Shown here: positions 16,631-25,529 of the stretch, piece by piece
How the letters are laid out: each line of letters begins with the position of its first letter
Numbering within the stretch: the first letter of the stretch is position 1
Source: Paenibacillus sp. FSL R5-0766
GTDB lineage: Bacteria; Bacillota; Bacilli; Paenibacillales; Paenibacillaceae
DNA length: 64,000 nt
Direction: 5' to 3'
NCBI RefSeq assembly: GCF_037971845.1
Contig: NZ_CP150227.1
Coordinates: 5,952,001 to 6,016,000, forward strand
Notes under the pieces: model-generated
The model's input: the letters and a program-made list of their open reading frames with translations, nothing else
What the model was told of the DNA's origin: nothing
Database searches by the model: none
Made by a program: the position numbers and the translations under genes

Positions 16631-18283
16631 TTAATTTACTGTCTTATACCACTCGTTCACTTCGGCGGTAATATCATCGCCACCCATGGACTTCCACTTC
16701 GTCACAAACGCATCAAATTCCTCAATGCCTACCTGACCATAGATGATCTTGCTGAACGTATCTTTCTCCAACTTGTCGATCGCGTCCTTCTTCATTTTCA
16801 TCGTCTCGGTTGGTGCTCCCGTGAACTTGTTCTTGATCGCGTTATCTTTATTCGCAACGACGACTTCAGCGGCTACAAACACTTCCGGTTTGTTGGCAAT
16901 CTTCGTATTTTTCTCAAAAGGAGTCTCCGGTTCTTTGCCCTTCGCAAGTTCCGCCAGCGTATCCATCATGAGATTCGGAATCCGCGCACCGTCATACGTA
17001 ATCGTATATTTGAGTGGTGATACGCCGTCCTTCACTTCAGCTTCACCAACGACTTTGCCATCCACGATGTCATAGTCGTATCCTTGCGCGAAGCCATGTT
17101 CGAACTCGCTGCCCACTTCCGGATTAGCAAAGTTGTCGAACAGATAATTTTGATACGTGAAGAAAATCTCCGGGTTCGCCATGTCTTTGTTAATCAGTAC
17201 AACGCCGTTACTTGCACCAGAACCATGCTGGTGGCTCTCACCTGTTGGTCCTGTAGGTAAAGCAATGGCCTTGTACGTGGCACCGTCCACATTTTTCTTC
17301 ACATCATCAATCGGCCAGTTTGGCATCCAATGTGGTCCCACAATAATGCCTGCTTTACCTGCGGTGAACAATTCTGCTGCCTTGATCTCGTCATAGACGC
17401 CTGCTTCTTTGGGCAAGTAACCTTTGGACAGCCAATCTTTCATCGTTGCAAGACCTTCCTTCACACCTGGCTGGATGGAGCCATATTGCAGTGTTCCGTC
17501 TCCAGCATCATTCCACTGTCCAGGCATCGTGTTGTACATGCCGAAGATCCAGCCGGATTCCGTCATCCAGGTATTGAGCGCATTTTTCATGCCCACGGTC
17601 AGACCATACGTATCTTTCTTACCGTTCCCATCGGGGTCCTGATTCGTAAAAGCATCCATGACCGTAACCAGTTCATCCATGGTTTTTGGTTCTTCCAGTC
17701 CCAGCTTTTTCAGCCAGTCTTCCCGAATAAACATGACCGAATCGCCGTTGTAGGCATAATCGAAGATTGGAATGCCATAACGCTCGCCCTCATACATGTA
17801 CGGATACCATTCCTCCGGCGCCGATTCGGATGCCTGTTTCCATGTGTCCGAAGCATACTTGTCAAACAACTCGCCTGCATTTGCAAACTTGCCCGATTCA
17901 ATTAATTCCCGGACCAGATTGTAGTCTCCCCGAATGGAGACAATATCCGGCAGTTCTTCGTTAGCGGACAGGGACAAGCGTAATTTCGTGTAAAATGCAT
18001 CATTGGTCACCGATACGGCCCACGGCGTGGTCAGATCGATGCCAAGTCGCTCCTTGGCCCATTTGGTATGCACATTGTTCTGTGCCGTTTCCCCATTCTT
18101 GAACTTCGTGTCATCATTCCAGGCCCGCAAATAACTCATCTGTACCGCCGGTTCATACTTCCCATCTTGCAGAGCAAGTGGTGCAGCGGCTTCCTTCGCC
18201 GGTTCTTCCTTGGCCCCCGAACTACATGCCGTTACAGCAACCATCGTGATTGCGAGCAATGCCGTCATCATTTTTCTATACAT
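16631..18283 (-). CDS. Sugar ABC transporter substrate-binding lipoprotein (LplA type)
   Basis: Binding lipoprotein of 550 residues that feeds the two permeases at 22027-24003. The N terminus has a basic start, a hydrophobic stretch and the lipobox AVTAC with Cys20, then a Ser/Gly linker. The length of about 550 and the pattern (ELPDIVSIRGDYNLVRELIESG, DWLKKLGLEEPKTMDEL, DPDGNGKKDTYGLT) are those of the LplA/YtcQ-like family, which binds oligosaccharides taken up by Paenibacillus. DPDGNGKKDTYG may be a calcium loop. The gene lies 142 bases downstream of the response regulator, with a direct-repeat pair at 18320-18357 between. As usual for such importers no ATPase gene is present; a shared MsmX-type ATPase is expected elsewhere. 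Confidence 0.92.
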   Translation of the reverse strand: MYRKMMTALLAITMVAVTACSSGAKEEPAKEAAAPLALQDGKYEPAVQMSYLRAWNDDTKFKNGETAQNNVHTKWAKERLGIDLTTPWAVSVTNDAFYTKLRLSLSANEELPDIVSIRGDYNLVRELIESGKFANAGELFDKYASDTWKQASESAPEEWYPYMYEGERYGIPIFDYAYNGDSVMFIREDWLKKLGLEEPKTMDELVTVMDAFTNQDPDGNGKKDTYGLTVGMKNALNTWMTESGWIFGMYNTMPGQWNDAGDGTLQYGSIQPGVKEGLATMKDWLSKGYLPKEAGVYDEIKAAELFTAGKAGIIVGPHWMPNWPIDDVKKNVDGATYKAIALPTGPTGESHQHGSGASNGVVLINKDMANPEIFFTYQNYLFDNFANPEVGSEFEHGFAQGYDYDIVDGKVVGEAEVKDGVSPLKYTITYDGARIPNLMMDTLAELAKGKEPETPFEKNTKIANKPEVFVAAEVVVANKDNAIKNKFTGAPTETMKMKKDAIDKLEKDTFSKIIYGQVGIEEFDAFVTKWKSMGGDDITAEVNEWYKTVN

Positions 18284-18319
18284 GAACTAACCCCTCCTCA
18301 GGTAACTTGGATACCCTTA

Positions 18320-18357
18320 TGTGCCAAATGCACCTCTGCATGTGGCATTATGCACCT
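18320..18357. promoter_or_regulatory. Tandem direct repeat upstream of the binding-lipoprotein gene
   Basis: TGTGCCAAATGCACCT (18320-18335) and TGTGGCATTATGCACCT (18341-18357) start 21 bases apart, two helical turns, on the same strand. Each also has short internal dyad symmetry. This is the layout of a tandem AraC-type site, and the neighbouring response regulator has an AraC output domain. The site is 37-74 bases ahead of the start codon; no clear promoter was seen. Confidence 0.4.
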
Positions 18358-18425
18358 TACATGAAAAGGATAGTGCAGCCGGGGAGGCAAACATATATCA
18401 CAATTTCAATGTTCATATTGATTTG

Positions 18426-20018
18426 TTAACCGTTCCGAAAATCCTGCGGGGTCAGTCCATAATGTTTGCGGAACACCTGAATGAAATAAGGCGTGTTATT
18501 GTACCCCACTTCCTGACCGACTTCATAGATCTTCATCGCCGTATGCTTCAGCAAATGAACCGCACGTTCCATTCTGGAACGGATAATATAATCACTAATG
18601 CCTTCACCTGTGGATTGTTTGTACATTTTCGACAGATATACGGGGTGCAAATGCACCTCTCCGGCAATGACCTGCAACGATAGATCCTCACCCAAATGAT
18701 GGTCAATCCATTGCTGCACCTGCCGAATCAGCGTTGATCCGGCATCCTGTCCCGCATCGCTTGTACTCTCTTCCCACTGCTGCATCACACTTTTGGTCCA
18801 CGTTTCCAGACTACGCAGCGAGATACCATAACCATCCTTGAGCAACTGCTGGTATTGCTCGCCAAGCACTTCGGTTAACTGCCTTCCTTCCCGATGAGCC
18901 ATATAGGAGAATGCTGCCGCCAAATAATGAAAAGCCACATACACATGCTCCGGGAACACACTGTTCGACAGTTCGGTAAAGATCTGATCAATCTTGCGGT
19001 GTGCATCTTCCATGCGCCCCGCTTCCAGTAACGTCGTTAGACCCGGTGGTTCATACAGCGCTGCAAGAGACTTCAACGTGGCCCCATTGGTTCCCGCCGC
19101 CGCATTCAGATGTAATCCTTTGCCTGCCTCGGCCTGCTTGCGAAGTGCACTCACAGCTTGATGATATAGCTGCGGCACCTGATCTGGGAAACGCCCCATA
19201 CGACTAACGGACAGGGAAATGGTCGCGTTCAGATACTGCCTCACACTGTGGATCAACCGCTCTCCAAGTCGGCCCATTAACATTTCTGGTTCGGCCTGAG
19301 TTTGTTTGGGACTGGCCATGAAGACCAGATCATCATAGGCATCATCCGTATGGCAGAGATGATAGGTACTGCCGTAGATCTCTTCCACCACATTGGAGAT
19401 GGCGTACTTCATCAATCGAAACGCTTTATGTGTGGGTTGATGGTCATCATACCGGATGAGCAACAGTTGCATTTTATCCTGTGGACGGAACTCAATCTCC
19501 AATTGCTCCAGCTTGCCTTGGAGTTCTGCATCCGCAAATTTATGGCCTAACAATACATCCTTCATCAGCTCCGCTCGCTTCTCAGGCAGATGTTCCCTTA
19601 CCGAATACATGGCCCGCTGATGCAGCATTTGTTTCTCACCCTCCAGGCGAATCTGCACGGCGGCCTGCTGCACGGATTCGATCAGTTCCTCATCTCGAAC
19701 CGGTTTGAGCAGATAACTAACCGTCCCGTGTTTGAGCGCCTGCTTCGCATAATCGAAGGAAGCATGCCCCGATAAAATAATACATTTGGTCTGTTCCCAC
19801 TTTTGCCTGATGTGACTGACCAGATCCAGACCGGACAGACCCGGCATGCGGATATCCGTGATAATAATATGGACCTGATGTGATGCCATATGTTCCAAGG
19901 CTTCTTTGACAGAATAGGCTTTGAATACCTGACCAATCCCGTGTTCTCTCCACGGTATTGAGACAGCGATCGACTCTACTGCCGAATGTTCATCATCCAC
20001 GACCATCAGATTCATCAT
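18426..20018 (-). CDS. AraC-type response regulator (YesN-like)
   Basis: Response regulator of about 530 residues. The N-terminal receiver domain has the acidic pair in VVDDE, the phosphoacceptor Asp in IIITDIRMPG, the conserved Thr/Ser position in ILSGH and the Lys in LLKPV. A long central linker follows. The C-terminal 100 residues are a two-helix-turn-helix AraC domain (LQVIAGEVHLHPVYLSKMYK, then YEVGQEVGYNNTPYFIQVF and GLTPQDFR). It would respond to the kinase encoded upstream and activate the importer genes. The start is ATG 20018 or 20015 after GAGGAACAACCGC, so it overlaps the end of the kinase gene by 26 bases. Confidence 0.93.
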   Translation of the reverse strand: MMNLMVVDDEHSAVESIAVSIPWREHGIGQVFKAYSVKEALEHMASHQVHIIITDIRMPGLSGLDLVSHIRQKWEQTKCIILSGHASFDYAKQALKHGTVSYLLKPVRDEELIESVQQAAVQIRLEGEKQMLHQRAMYSVREHLPEKRAELMKDVLLGHKFADAELQGKLEQLEIEFRPQDKMQLLLIRYDDHQPTHKAFRLMKYAISNVVEEIYGSTYHLCHTDDAYDDLVFMASPKQTQAEPEMLMGRLGERLIHSVRQYLNATISLSVSRMGRFPDQVPQLYHQAVSALRKQAEAGKGLHLNAAAGTNGATLKSLAALYEPPGLTTLLEAGRMEDAHRKIDQIFTELSNSVFPEHVYVAFHYLAAAFSYMAHREGRQLTEVLGEQYQQLLKDGYGISLRSLETWTKSVMQQWEESTSDAGQDAGSTLIRQVQQWIDHHLGEDLSLQVIAGEVHLHPVYLSKMYKQSTGEGISDYIIRSRMERAVHLLKHTAMKIYEVGQEVGYNNTPYFIQVFRKHYGLTPQDFRNG

Positions 20019-21753
20019 GCGGTTGTTCCTCCTCAAACCATCGAATTTCTACACTAAGTCCACCATAGGGAATCGCTCCAAAATGAAGCCCGGACGAAAG
20101 CCCATATCGCGTAACGAGACGCTGGTGCACATTCCACGTGCCTGTTCCAATCTCTTCACCCATTGGTTCATTGATCTCCCGTTCCAATTCGGCAATCTCT
20201 TCCGCTGTCAGCGTGACACCATCGTTATCAACAAACAGGCTATATCTTGTATATTTCCGACCCTCTATATGTTCGGGTACCGCCATCCCCGTTACGACGA
20301 CATGCCCACTGCCCTCCATCGGCTCAATGCCGTGGATCACCGCATTCTCTACGATCGGTTGAATAAGCAGTCGCGGAATGTGAAGCAACATCAGTTGCTG
20401 CGGTACGGCAATCTCGTAGGTCAGCCGGTTGGTCCGCATCTGTTGAATGGACAGATAATGGTCCAGCAGCCGAATCTCTTCTTCCACTGTTGTCATATCA
20501 TTCTCGCCCCGCGTAATGTAGCGATAGTAGTCTCCCAGACTTAGCGACATGGCAATAACCGCTTCACGGTTGCCAAGCTGGGTCATATTTTTAATATAAA
20601 ACAGGCAGTTGTACAGGAAATGTGGATTGATCTGTGATTGTAGATGTTTCAATGTCGCTTCCCGTGAACGGATCCGTTCCTCGTATACCTTCTCGATCAG
20701 TTCCTGAATCTGCTCTGCCATATGGTTAAAGCTCTGGGTGAGATACGCGAATTCATCACGGGAGTGATCGACCGGAATCCGCGTGGACAGCTGCCCTTTG
20801 CGAATCTGTTGCAGCCCTCTCATCAAACGATGGATGGGCACCTGAACTTTTCGATACAAGAGCAGTGCCGCCCCGATACTCAGCACCAGCAGTAACAGAA
20901 TGGATGTAATAAACATATTCCGGCTCTTGTCCATCGGGTTCAGCAGATCATCCAATACCACCGGGTTCACATATACCGCTTGCAGTTGTTTGGAGTGCAC
21001 GTAACTGACCAGATATTGCTTATCGCCTACCTCCAGCTGATGATTACCTTCCCTCTCCGCCCCGTTAAAGGGGATATCCCGCATGATCGCTTCGACCAAT
21101 TTGGGGTCCGCCGTACGGTTCAGCAACGGATCATTACCGGGTACCAGCAAGAAAGGATCTCCGCCCTGCGTTTCTTTAAAATCATCCAACATGGCAACCA
21201 CGTTCATCGGGTCAAAATTAATCTCCATCACCGTTCGCACACCTGTGTTCACCGGTTTTTCATTCCACTCGTAGTTATCCGTGAAAAAGTAGGTGAAACT
21301 CCCCTGTTCCAGCTGCCATTGGCCAGGTTGCGGGAACGTCAACATCTTCTCATCGTAGACCGTCCGGCTGGACATGGTGGATAACACAAGTTCCGCTTGC
21401 GGCAGCACAATGGTAATATCGTTCTTCCAGCGGCTGGTGGACTGGTACAACGATAATTTGTCGAGAATATCCAGATAGATGCTGTTTTTCTCATATTGGC
21501 TGGTGGAGTCCGTCATGTAACGGTAATGCAGGATACTCGGATCTCGCAGCAATGTCAGGCCATACAGCGAGAGCTGCTCGATATTTTTATCCACCTGGGA
21601 ACTGAAATAATTGAACTGGTTCAGACTCGACTGCTGTTTCTCTTCGACGACCATATCCACATTTGCCTGGTTTGCGTACGTATAGAGCAGCAGAATGGGT
21701 ACGAGCAGGCAGATTAAGAGAATGACCGTCTTCGCAAATACTGTGAATTTCAT
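19993..21753 (-). CDS. Sensor histidine kinase (YesM-like)
   Basis: Membrane histidine kinase of 586 residues. One membrane helix near the N terminus (about residues 8-27), an extracellular sensor domain of about 250 residues, and a second membrane helix (about 280-300) precede a HAMP linker (VPIHRLMRGLQQIRKGQLS). The His box is QINPHFLYNCLFYIKN, typical of the LytS/YesM family. The ATPase domain has N-box PIVENAVIHGIEP and a late G-rich segment. It is expected to sense a sugar, or the loaded binding protein, and phosphorylate the overlapping response regulator. It is transcribed divergently from the permease genes across a 273-base gap. Confidence 0.94.
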   Translation of the reverse strand: MKFTVFAKTVILLICLLVPILLLYTYANQANVDMVVEEKQQSSLNQFNYFSSQVDKNIEQLSLYGLTLLRDPSILHYRYMTDSTSQYEKNSIYLDILDKLSLYQSTSRWKNDITIVLPQAELVLSTMSSRTVYDEKMLTFPQPGQWQLEQGSFTYFFTDNYEWNEKPVNTGVRTVMEINFDPMNVVAMLDDFKETQGGDPFLLVPGNDPLLNRTADPKLVEAIMRDIPFNGAEREGNHQLEVGDKQYLVSYVHSKQLQAVYVNPVVLDDLLNPMDKSRNMFITSILLLLVLSIGAALLLYRKVQVPIHRLMRGLQQIRKGQLSTRIPVDHSRDEFAYLTQSFNHMAEQIQELIEKVYEERIRSREATLKHLQSQINPHFLYNCLFYIKNMTQLGNREAVIAMSLSLGDYYRYITRGENDMTTVEEEIRLLDHYLSIQQMRTNRLTYEIAVPQQLMLLHIPRLLIQPIVENAVIHGIEPMEGSGHVVVTGMAVPEHIEGRKYTRYSLFVDNDGVTLTAEEIAELEREINEPMGEEIGTGTWNVHQRLVTRYGLSSGLHFGAIPYGGLSVEIRWFEEEQPHDESDGRG

Positions 21754-22026
21754 CGTTTCACCCTGTCCCTGAATTTGAAGTCGTTCTACACCGAAGTCCT
21801 ATTTTATATTGAAAACCCTTACATTTCTATATGATTTTATGTTCTCCCGTTTTCCTGTGACTTGAAAACCTCTGTTTCCATCAACAAGTTAATATTTCAA
21901 CATCCGCATTGAAATGTTGTTCTATAGTCCGCCCTTTTCCGTTGCTATAATTCAGTTGCTCCACTCTGTGCAGAGGCTTGCTCGCCTCATGTTGCCAGGG
22001 CTGGACGAGATAAAGGAGGGACCCTG

Positions 22027-22992
22027 ATGGCTATCGAACAACCGTTAACAACCAATACGTCGATGCGAAAAATGACACCCCATCCACGCAAACGTACCCG
22101 CTGGAATTTCAAACGTACATGGCCGCTGCATCTAATGCTGCTGCCTGCTGTACTGCTCACATTACTGTTCGCCTATGTGCCCATGGGCGGCATTATTATT
22201 GCTTTTCAAGACTTCAAACCGTGGCTGGGATTCACTGGCTCCAAATGGGTGGGCTGGGACAACTTCCGGTTCATGTTCGAATATCCCGACAGCGTTCAGG
22301 TCATCTGGAACACGGTACTGATCGCTTCAATGAAGATTGTGGCAGGACTTGTAGCCCCTGTGGTGTTTGCCATTTTGCTGAATGAGGTTCGGAACTCTAC
22401 GTTCAAACGTTTCTCACAGACCTTGGTGTATCTGCCCCATTTCCTGTCCTGGGTTGTCCTTGGTGGAATTCTGCTCGACATGTTATCACCGGAAGGTGGA
22501 CTGGTAAATCAGGTGCTGGCGGCGGCCGGTGTTGAACCAATTTTTTTCCTGGGAGATGGCGACTGGTTCCGTGTCACGGTGGTTGTCAGTGATGTGTGGA
22601 AGGAGTTTGGATTTGGGACAATTGTATTTCTGGCAGCACTTGCGGGCATTAACCCTGCACTGTATGAGGCTTCCGAGGTGGACGGGGCAACACGTCTCAG
22701 ACAGACATTACATATTACCCTGCCTGCACTTGTGCCGATGATTATCGTGGTAGGTACGTTATCGCTGGGCAATATCCTGAATGCAGGCTTTGACCAGATC
22801 TTCAACCTGTACAATCCGCTGGTATATGAGAAGGGCGATATTATCGATACCTTTGTTTACCGGATGGGGATTCTGAATGGCAAAATGAGCTTTGCGACCG
22901 CTGTTGGACTATTCAAATCATTTGTCGCGATGTTTCTGGTCATCTCTGCGTACCGGATGGCGTACAAAATCGCCAATTACCGTATTTTCTGA
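22027..22992 (+). CDS. Sugar ABC transporter permease (LplB/YteP-like)
   Basis: Membrane permease of 321 residues with about six transmembrane helices. A basic N-terminal tail (PHPRKRTRWNFKRTW) is followed by a first helix, MLLPAVLLTLLFAYVPMGG. The EAA loop that contacts the ATPase is visible as EASEVDGATRLRQTLHITLP. It pairs with the second permease downstream and works with the binding lipoprotein at 16631-18283. AAAGGAGG precedes the ATG. An inverted repeat separates it from the second permease. Confidence 0.94.
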   Translation: MAIEQPLTTNTSMRKMTPHPRKRTRWNFKRTWPLHLMLLPAVLLTLLFAYVPMGGIIIAFQDFKPWLGFTGSKWVGWDNFRFMFEYPDSVQVIWNTVLIASMKIVAGLVAPVVFAILLNEVRNSTFKRFSQTLVYLPHFLSWVVLGGILLDMLSPEGGLVNQVLAAAGVEPIFFLGDGDWFRVTVVVSDVWKEFGFGTIVFLAALAGINPALYEASEVDGATRLRQTLHITLPALVPMIIVVGTLSLGNILNAGFDQIFNLYNPLVYEKGDIIDTFVYRMGILNGKMSFATAVGLFKSFVAMFLVISAYRMAYKIANYRIF

Positions 22993-22995
22993 GGA

Positions 22996-23109
22996 GCATT
23001 TTGCATAAATCCAGACAGCGACTTTCAATCAGCAAGATAGAGATCGAAATGGTTCAGTTCGTCTATATCTTGTACACGCGAGCAATTCAAATCGAATTAT
23101 GCAAAATGC
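22996..23109 (+). repeat. Inverted repeat spanning the intercistronic gap of the two permeases
   Basis: GCATTTTGCATAA (22996-23008) and TTATGCAAAATGC (23097-23109) form a perfect 13-base inverted repeat. The arms begin four bases after the first permease stop and end just before the ribosome site of the second. Inside, CAAGATAGAGATCGAA and TTCGTCTATATCTTG can pair imperfectly. The whole 132-base gap can thus fold into one long hairpin. It may be an mRNA stabiliser or processing site, or a small MITE. Confidence 0.55.
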
Positions 23110-23124
23110 AAAGGAGGAATCAAG

Positions 23125-24003
23125 GTGTATCACAAAACAACCGGGTACCGTATATTCAATGGCTTCAACCTGATATTCATCGCGGCCGTCTCGATCCTGT
23201 GCATCCTGCCGCTGGTCCATATTCTGGCCGTTTCCTTCAGTGGTAAAGCGGCAGCATCCGCCAATCTGGTGACACTTTGGCCCATTGATTTTACGGTGGA
23301 CGCCTATACCAAAACATTTGGTAACAGTAACTTTCTGAGTGCACTCTGGATTTCAGTCCAGCGTACAGTTCTGGGCACAATGCTCAGTATGACACTTGTC
23401 TTCCTGACGGCTTATCCGTTATCCAAGGAAAGTCTGCACTTCAAGGGGCGTTCGCTATATGCGTGGTTTTTCATCTTCACGATGCTGTTCAGCGGGGGAT
23501 TAATTCCGTCTTATATCTTGATTCAGAAGCTTGGGCTTATGAATACGATGTGGGCTCTCATTTTGCCGGGAGCAGTGGCTGTCTGGAACCTGATTCTGAT
23601 GATGAACTTCTTCCGTAACGTGCCGAAAGAGCTGGAAGAGGCTGCATTTATCGATGGAGCCAACCATATCACGACCCTGTTCAAAATCTATCTGCCTGTA
23701 TCCATGCCGGCCATTGCCACGATCTCTTTATTCACCATGGTAGGTCAGTGGAATTCCTGGTTCGATGGGTTGATCTATATGAATGATGCTTCCAAATATC
23801 CACTCGCCACGTTAATGCAGACTATAATCGTACAGCAGGATTTCTCCAACATGAACGTGGATGCAACGCAGCTCCAGAACATGTCTCAACGTACGGTGAA
23901 CGCTGCTCAGATCTTTATTGGCGCTCTGCCGATTCTGCTCGTATATCCGTTCTTGCAGCGTTTCTTCGTTAAGGGAATTGTGCTCGGGGCGGTAAAAGAG
24001 TAA
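23125..24003 (+). CDS. Sugar ABC transporter permease (LplC/YtcP-like)
   Basis: Second membrane permease of the importer, 292 residues, with about six helices. The EAA loop is EEAAFIDGANHITTLFKIYLP and the C terminus is QRFFVKGIVLGAVKE, a hallmark of this family. Translation starts at GTG 23125, with AAGGAGG seven bases upstream. It lies 132 bases after the first permease, unusually far for this pair, with a hairpin-forming inverted repeat between. A weak hairpin with a T-run follows the stop. Confidence 0.94.
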   Translation: MYHKTTGYRIFNGFNLIFIAAVSILCILPLVHILAVSFSGKAAASANLVTLWPIDFTVDAYTKTFGNSNFLSALWISVQRTVLGTMLSMTLVFLTAYPLSKESLHFKGRSLYAWFFIFTMLFSGGLIPSYILIQKLGLMNTMWALILPGAVAVWNLILMMNFFRNVPKELEEAAFIDGANHITTLFKIYLPVSMPAIATISLFTMVGQWNSWFDGLIYMNDASKYPLATLMQTIIVQQDFSNMNVDATQLQNMSQRTVNAAQIFIGALPILLVYPFLQRFFVKGIVLGAVKE

Positions 24004-24015
24004 GGCAAACACACG

Positions 24016-24037
24016 GAATTCCCTCTTGGAATTCTTT
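24016..24037 (+). terminator. Weak hairpin after the second permease
   Basis: GAATTCC/GGAATTC (24016-24022 with 24028-24034) followed by three T, G and two more T. The stem is short and AT-rich; it may act for the permease operon. Confidence 0.4.
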
Positions 24038-24047
24038 GTTCAGAAGG

Positions 24048-24239
24048 TTATGATTTTAGCTGATTCGTGATCGTTCTCTTGCGAGTTGCATTGTTATACT
24101 CATTAATCAACTCATCAAGCACCATGGATTGACGAATAACCTCTGGATGCCATAGTTCCGGGTATTGAGCTGCAATCTGGTAGAGCCTTTGCCGTGCATG
24201 TTCGATACATTCCTGAATGGTTTCCGGATTATGTACCAT
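24048..24239 (-). CDS. Spo0E-family aspartyl-phosphate phosphatase
   Basis: Small protein of 63 residues with the Spo0E signature SMVLDELINEY (family pattern S-x-x-LD-x-LI-x-x-Y) in its second helix, preceded by an amphipathic first helix. Family members remove the phosphate from Spo0A~P and delay sporulation. The ATG is preceded by a G-rich ribosome site (GGGGGCGGGAG). It stands alone between the importer and the BtrH-fold genes. It supports a spore-forming host. Confidence 0.88.
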   Translation of the reverse strand: MVHNPETIQECIEHARQRLYQIAAQYPELWHPEVIRQSMVLDELINEYNNATRKRTITNQLKS

Positions 24240-24326
24240 ACTCCCGCCCCCTGTTGTCCTTGAATATCATCATCCAAAAAAGACCATCTAATATAATATT
24301 CGGAACAAGAGGGGATTTGGATTACC

Positions 24327-24344
24327 CCAAAATTAAAATTTTGG
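24327..24344. other. Perfect 18-base palindrome
   Basis: CCAAAATT-AA-AATTTTGG is followed on the plus strand by TTATTTTTTC. It lies upstream of the Spo0E-like gene and could be an operator or, on the plus strand, a weak terminator for read-through from the permease operon. Nothing else is seen in the 24240-24486 gap apart from the terminator at 24417-24446. Confidence 0.35.
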
Positions 24345-24416
24345 TTATTTTTTCTTGTAAAAGTTATTATTAGCGTGGATCACATGGGCTGATGTTGTAT
24401 ATGTTCAATATAAATA

Positions 24417-24446
24417 AACCGGATGGGCTGTAGCCTGTCCGGTTTT
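24417..24446 (-). terminator. Terminator of the WYL/BtrH-fold operon
   Basis: AAACCGGA/TCCGGTTT (24417-24424 with 24439-24446) with inner GGCT/AGCC pairing. The minus strand continues into TTTATTTATATT. It lies 40 bases past the stop at 24487. Confidence 0.65.
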
Positions 24447-24486
24447 ATTCCTGCTGGGCTTTTCATTTTTCTCTATCATGCTCCAA

Positions 24487-25506
24487 TTATCTTAATCCAA
24501 CATCCTTAAAACGATTGCCTATCGTCTCTGGAAAGGCACGTTTAATGGCATCAATGGCACGTTGTTCCGTAACCCCTGCTTTCCCTATAAGCTTAATTAC
24601 CCTTTGCACACATTCGGGTTCCTTCGTATTCCATGAGATTGAATCATTAACTACATCAACAATCTCCGAATACAGTTCTGCGAGCAATGCATACTCACGC
24701 ATGACATGAACCATCCGAGCTGATAGGTACTCCAGCCCTGCAACATAAGAGGCAATGCCCAGTCTTGATCTGGCATAATAGCGCAGTACAGTTGCCGCTT
24801 GTTCTGTGTCATATGTTCCAGACTGCAAAGTAGCTGCCATAACCGTATACGCAGCCGATCCACAGGCATAATCCTGGGAGGGCAGCATGTAGTCATGGGT
24901 TTCCCATTTGTATACGGCCTGAATTAATGACTCCTTGCAAACTTCCCATAGATCCACAGATTCATGAGATTCCAGCACCTGATAGTACCAGTATGGCGTA
25001 CTGTTCCTGCCAAATGAATCATAGGGCAGACGAATGACTTCATGTCCTTCACTTTCTCCAATAAACAGCACCTGCTCCTCATCATCATATCCGGCAGCAA
25101 TGACAAATTGATCATGCCAGAGAATCGCACCTATTCCCCGGTCAATGGACGCCTTGATGTCAAGCACTGCCTGCTTCTGATAGAGCGGAAAAGTCGGTTC
25201 AAATGAAAATCCACCATGTTGTCCCGTTGTTACGCCAAGAAAATCAGCCGCCACAAAGTTCTCTGCCATCCAGTTGTATGCCGAGATTGATTCTGCAGTC
25301 AGACGCCGATCCACCACTAATCGGAATGCACTTGCCGTCATACCTGCAATCATGTGACGCGGGAAATCCATCCACTGTGTGTGCAATAAAATGCGGTACA
25401 TCGCATCTGTATACGAACCCACACCGTTCCATGATAGGTGTGCATCAGCAGAGGTTGGGGCTCGCGGGAAGCGAATCAAGTCCTGCAATACTTTGGCTGC
25501 CATCAT
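24487..25506 (-). CDS. C39/BtrH-fold protein, catalytic Cys not evident (paralogue 2)
   Basis: Protein of 339 residues, soluble and without a signal peptide. The first 190 residues have the layout of a papain-like C39/BtrH N-terminal domain: MIAGMTASAFRLVVDRRL where the nucleophile helix should be, then GIGAILWHDQFVIAAGYDD, the strand-turn that normally carries the catalytic His and a GYD turn. No Cys is in the nucleophile position and the His is not in its usual place, so it may be a pseudo-enzyme that binds a peptide or carrier. The C-terminal half is helical. AAGGAG precedes the ATG by six bases. It lies 23 bases after its paralogue; the two share the start MA..VL..LI. The function is unknown; the link to the PKS cluster 5 kb away is only positional. 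Confidence 0.6.
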   Translation of the reverse strand: MMAAKVLQDLIRFPRAPTSADAHLSWNGVGSYTDAMYRILLHTQWMDFPRHMIAGMTASAFRLVVDRRLTAESISAYNWMAENFVAADFLGVTTGQHGGFSFEPTFPLYQKQAVLDIKASIDRGIGAILWHDQFVIAAGYDDEEQVLFIGESEGHEVIRLPYDSFGRNSTPYWYYQVLESHESVDLWEVCKESLIQAVYKWETHDYMLPSQDYACGSAAYTVMAATLQSGTYDTEQAATVLRYYARSRLGIASYVAGLEYLSARMVHVMREYALLAELYSEIVDVVNDSISWNTKEPECVQRVIKLIGKAGVTEQRAIDAIKRAFPETIGNRFKDVGLR

Positions 25507-25529
25507 CCGTCACTCCTTCCTCCCTCATT

